Below are positions 7,240 through 7,629 of a DNA stretch of 7,629 nt, one piece after another. The translations under genes and the position numbers were made by a program. Under the pieces are notes generated by a model, which made no database searches, had not been told where the DNA came from, and was given only the letters and a program-made list of their open reading frames with translations. Each line of letters starts with the position of its first letter. Within the stretch, counting starts at the first letter, position 1. The stretch is from Lachnospiraceae bacterium (GTDB lineage Bacteria; Bacillota; Clostridia; Lachnospirales; Lachnospiraceae): the NCBI GenBank assembly GCA_003488445.1, contig DNLO01000133.1, positions 1 through 7,629 on the forward strand. The letters are read 5' to 3'.

Positions 7240-7311
7240 GGGACGGCAAAGCCCGGGTATCAGAAACAGGTAACAGGTAAGGGACGGCTCCGCCGAGGGA
7301 TCAGAGACCGG
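7231..7311. repeat. Imperfect 41-base-period tandem repeat spanning the convergent gene ends
   Basis: Bases 7231-7270 and 7272-7311 align without gaps at 31 of 40 positions. Both begin with AACAGRTAAGGGACGGC and both end with a form of ATCAGARACMGG. Copy one contains the TAA stop of the + strand gene (7237-7239), and copy two holds the same TAA at 7278-7280. Copy two contains the cbiB stop (complement of TCA at 7301-7303), and copy one has the matching TCA at 7260-7262. Each copy has a tiny GGC-NNN-GCC hairpin at its centre. A weaker third version of the right end may lie at 7218-7235. Confidence 0.7.
7240..7300. other. Short convergent intergenic gap without a clear terminator
   Basis: These 61 bases between the stops of the operon's last gene and cbiB contain most of the tandem repeat. 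The only hairpins are 3-4 base pairs long (GGC-AAA-GCC at 7245-7253; CGGC-TCC-GCCG at 7285-7295), and neither is followed by a T run on either strand. No intrinsic terminator of normal strength is visible. Confidence 0.6.
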
Positions 7312-7629
7312 GGATGAAAATAATAGCGACAGATATGGTTCCTGCGGCCAGGACGAAGAGAAATGAAGCCAGATACATGATATTGCACGCAATCTTGATA
7401 TCGCCAGTTACGATATCGCGATTTATGTCACCTAAATAAGGTTTTTCGACGATTTTTCCGAAATATGAAGCCGGTCCGCCGAGCTGAACATTCAGAGCGC
7501 CTGCTATGGCGCTTTCTGCTTGCCCTGAATTCGGGCTGGAGTGCTTCCTGCGATCCCTTTTCCAAATAATAACAGCGTGCTTAAAGTCGCATTTTAACAG
7601 GGCCGATGCAATAATAACAAGGAGAGCGC
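7301..7629 (-). CDS. cbiB: Adenosylcobinamide-phosphate synthase, C-terminal part (5' end outside window)
   Basis: On the - strand a frame is open from the right window edge to the TGA complementary to 7301-7303, giving 108 C-terminal residues. The stretch DRRKHSSPNSGQAESAIAGALNVQLGG, followed by YFGKIVEKPYLGD, is the strongly conserved C-terminal signature of CbiB/CobD membrane proteins. A final hydrophobic helix (IMYLASFLFVLAAGTISVAIIF) ends three residues before the stop, as in the family. The enzyme joins an aminopropanol-type arm to adenosylcobyric acid at the membrane in the late, nucleotide-loop part of cobalamin synthesis. Its full length is usually a little over 300 residues, so roughly two thirds is missing here only because of the window edge. 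It converges with the polysaccharide operon and is functionally unrelated; other B12 genes may lie to the right. Codon use is more A+T-rich (ATT, AAA, TTT) than in the operon. Confidence 0.95.
   Translation of the reverse strand, partial: ALLVIIASALLKCDFKHAVIIWKRDRRKHSSPNSGQAESAIAGALNVQLGGPASYFGKIVEKPYLGDINRDIVTGDIKIACNIMYLASFLFVLAAGTISVAIIFIPGL

Noticed and set aside
6535..7392. Antisense open frame of 285 codons running from cbiB into the last operon gene
   Set aside because: It is out of frame with cbiB, whose conserved residues are in another frame and stop at 7301. The translation is low-complexity.
7397..7417. Inverted repeat GATATCG / CGATATC with a 7-base loop
   Set aside because: It is within the conserved cbiB coding region, where it encodes DIVTGDI; the two GATATC come from the repeated Asp-Ile codons, and no T tract follows.

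Overview
The window lies almost entirely inside a surface-polysaccharide biosynthesis cluster read on the + strand, and it ends in an unrelated vitamin B12 gene on the - strand. Protein style suggests a Gram-positive anaerobe of the Clostridia, possibly Lachnospiraceae. The codon use fits too: many ATA, AGG and AGA codons in a sequence that looks above 50% G+C by eye (not counted). This assignment is an inference and is not firm.

Layout, left to right: (1) the C-terminal half of a GT4-type glycosyltransferase, cut by the window edge; (2) a complete second GT4-type glycosyltransferase; (3) a Wzx-like flippase of the MOP superfamily; (4) a single-pass, membrane-anchored extracytoplasmic protein that I do not recognise; (5) and (6) two large polytopic membrane proteins that look like GT-C glycosyltransferases; (7) a 61-base gap holding an imperfect 41-base-period tandem repeat; (8) the 3' end of cbiB (adenosylcobinamide-phosphate synthase) on the opposite strand. 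Every adjacent pair among genes 1-6 overlaps (4, 17, 26, 8 and about 20 bases), so they form one translationally coupled operon. Its promoter lies left of the window.

A plausible working model: genes 1 and 2 add sugars to a lipid-linked oligosaccharide at the inner face of the membrane, and gene 3 flips it outward. Genes 4-6 then act outside, with the GT-C-like proteins adding sugars from polyprenyl-phosphate donors or transferring the glycan. The two GT-C-like proteins differ: gene 6 carries its own C-terminal ectodomain, while gene 5 ends right after its last membrane helix and sits beside a free-standing anchored ectodomain (gene 4). This raises the possibility of a split system.

Other oddities are short in-frame amino-acid repeats in predicted cytoplasmic linkers of both GT-C-like proteins, and a terminator-like hairpin plus T7 tract pointing antisense inside gene 2. 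I found no RNA genes, CRISPR arrays, insertion sequences or origins.
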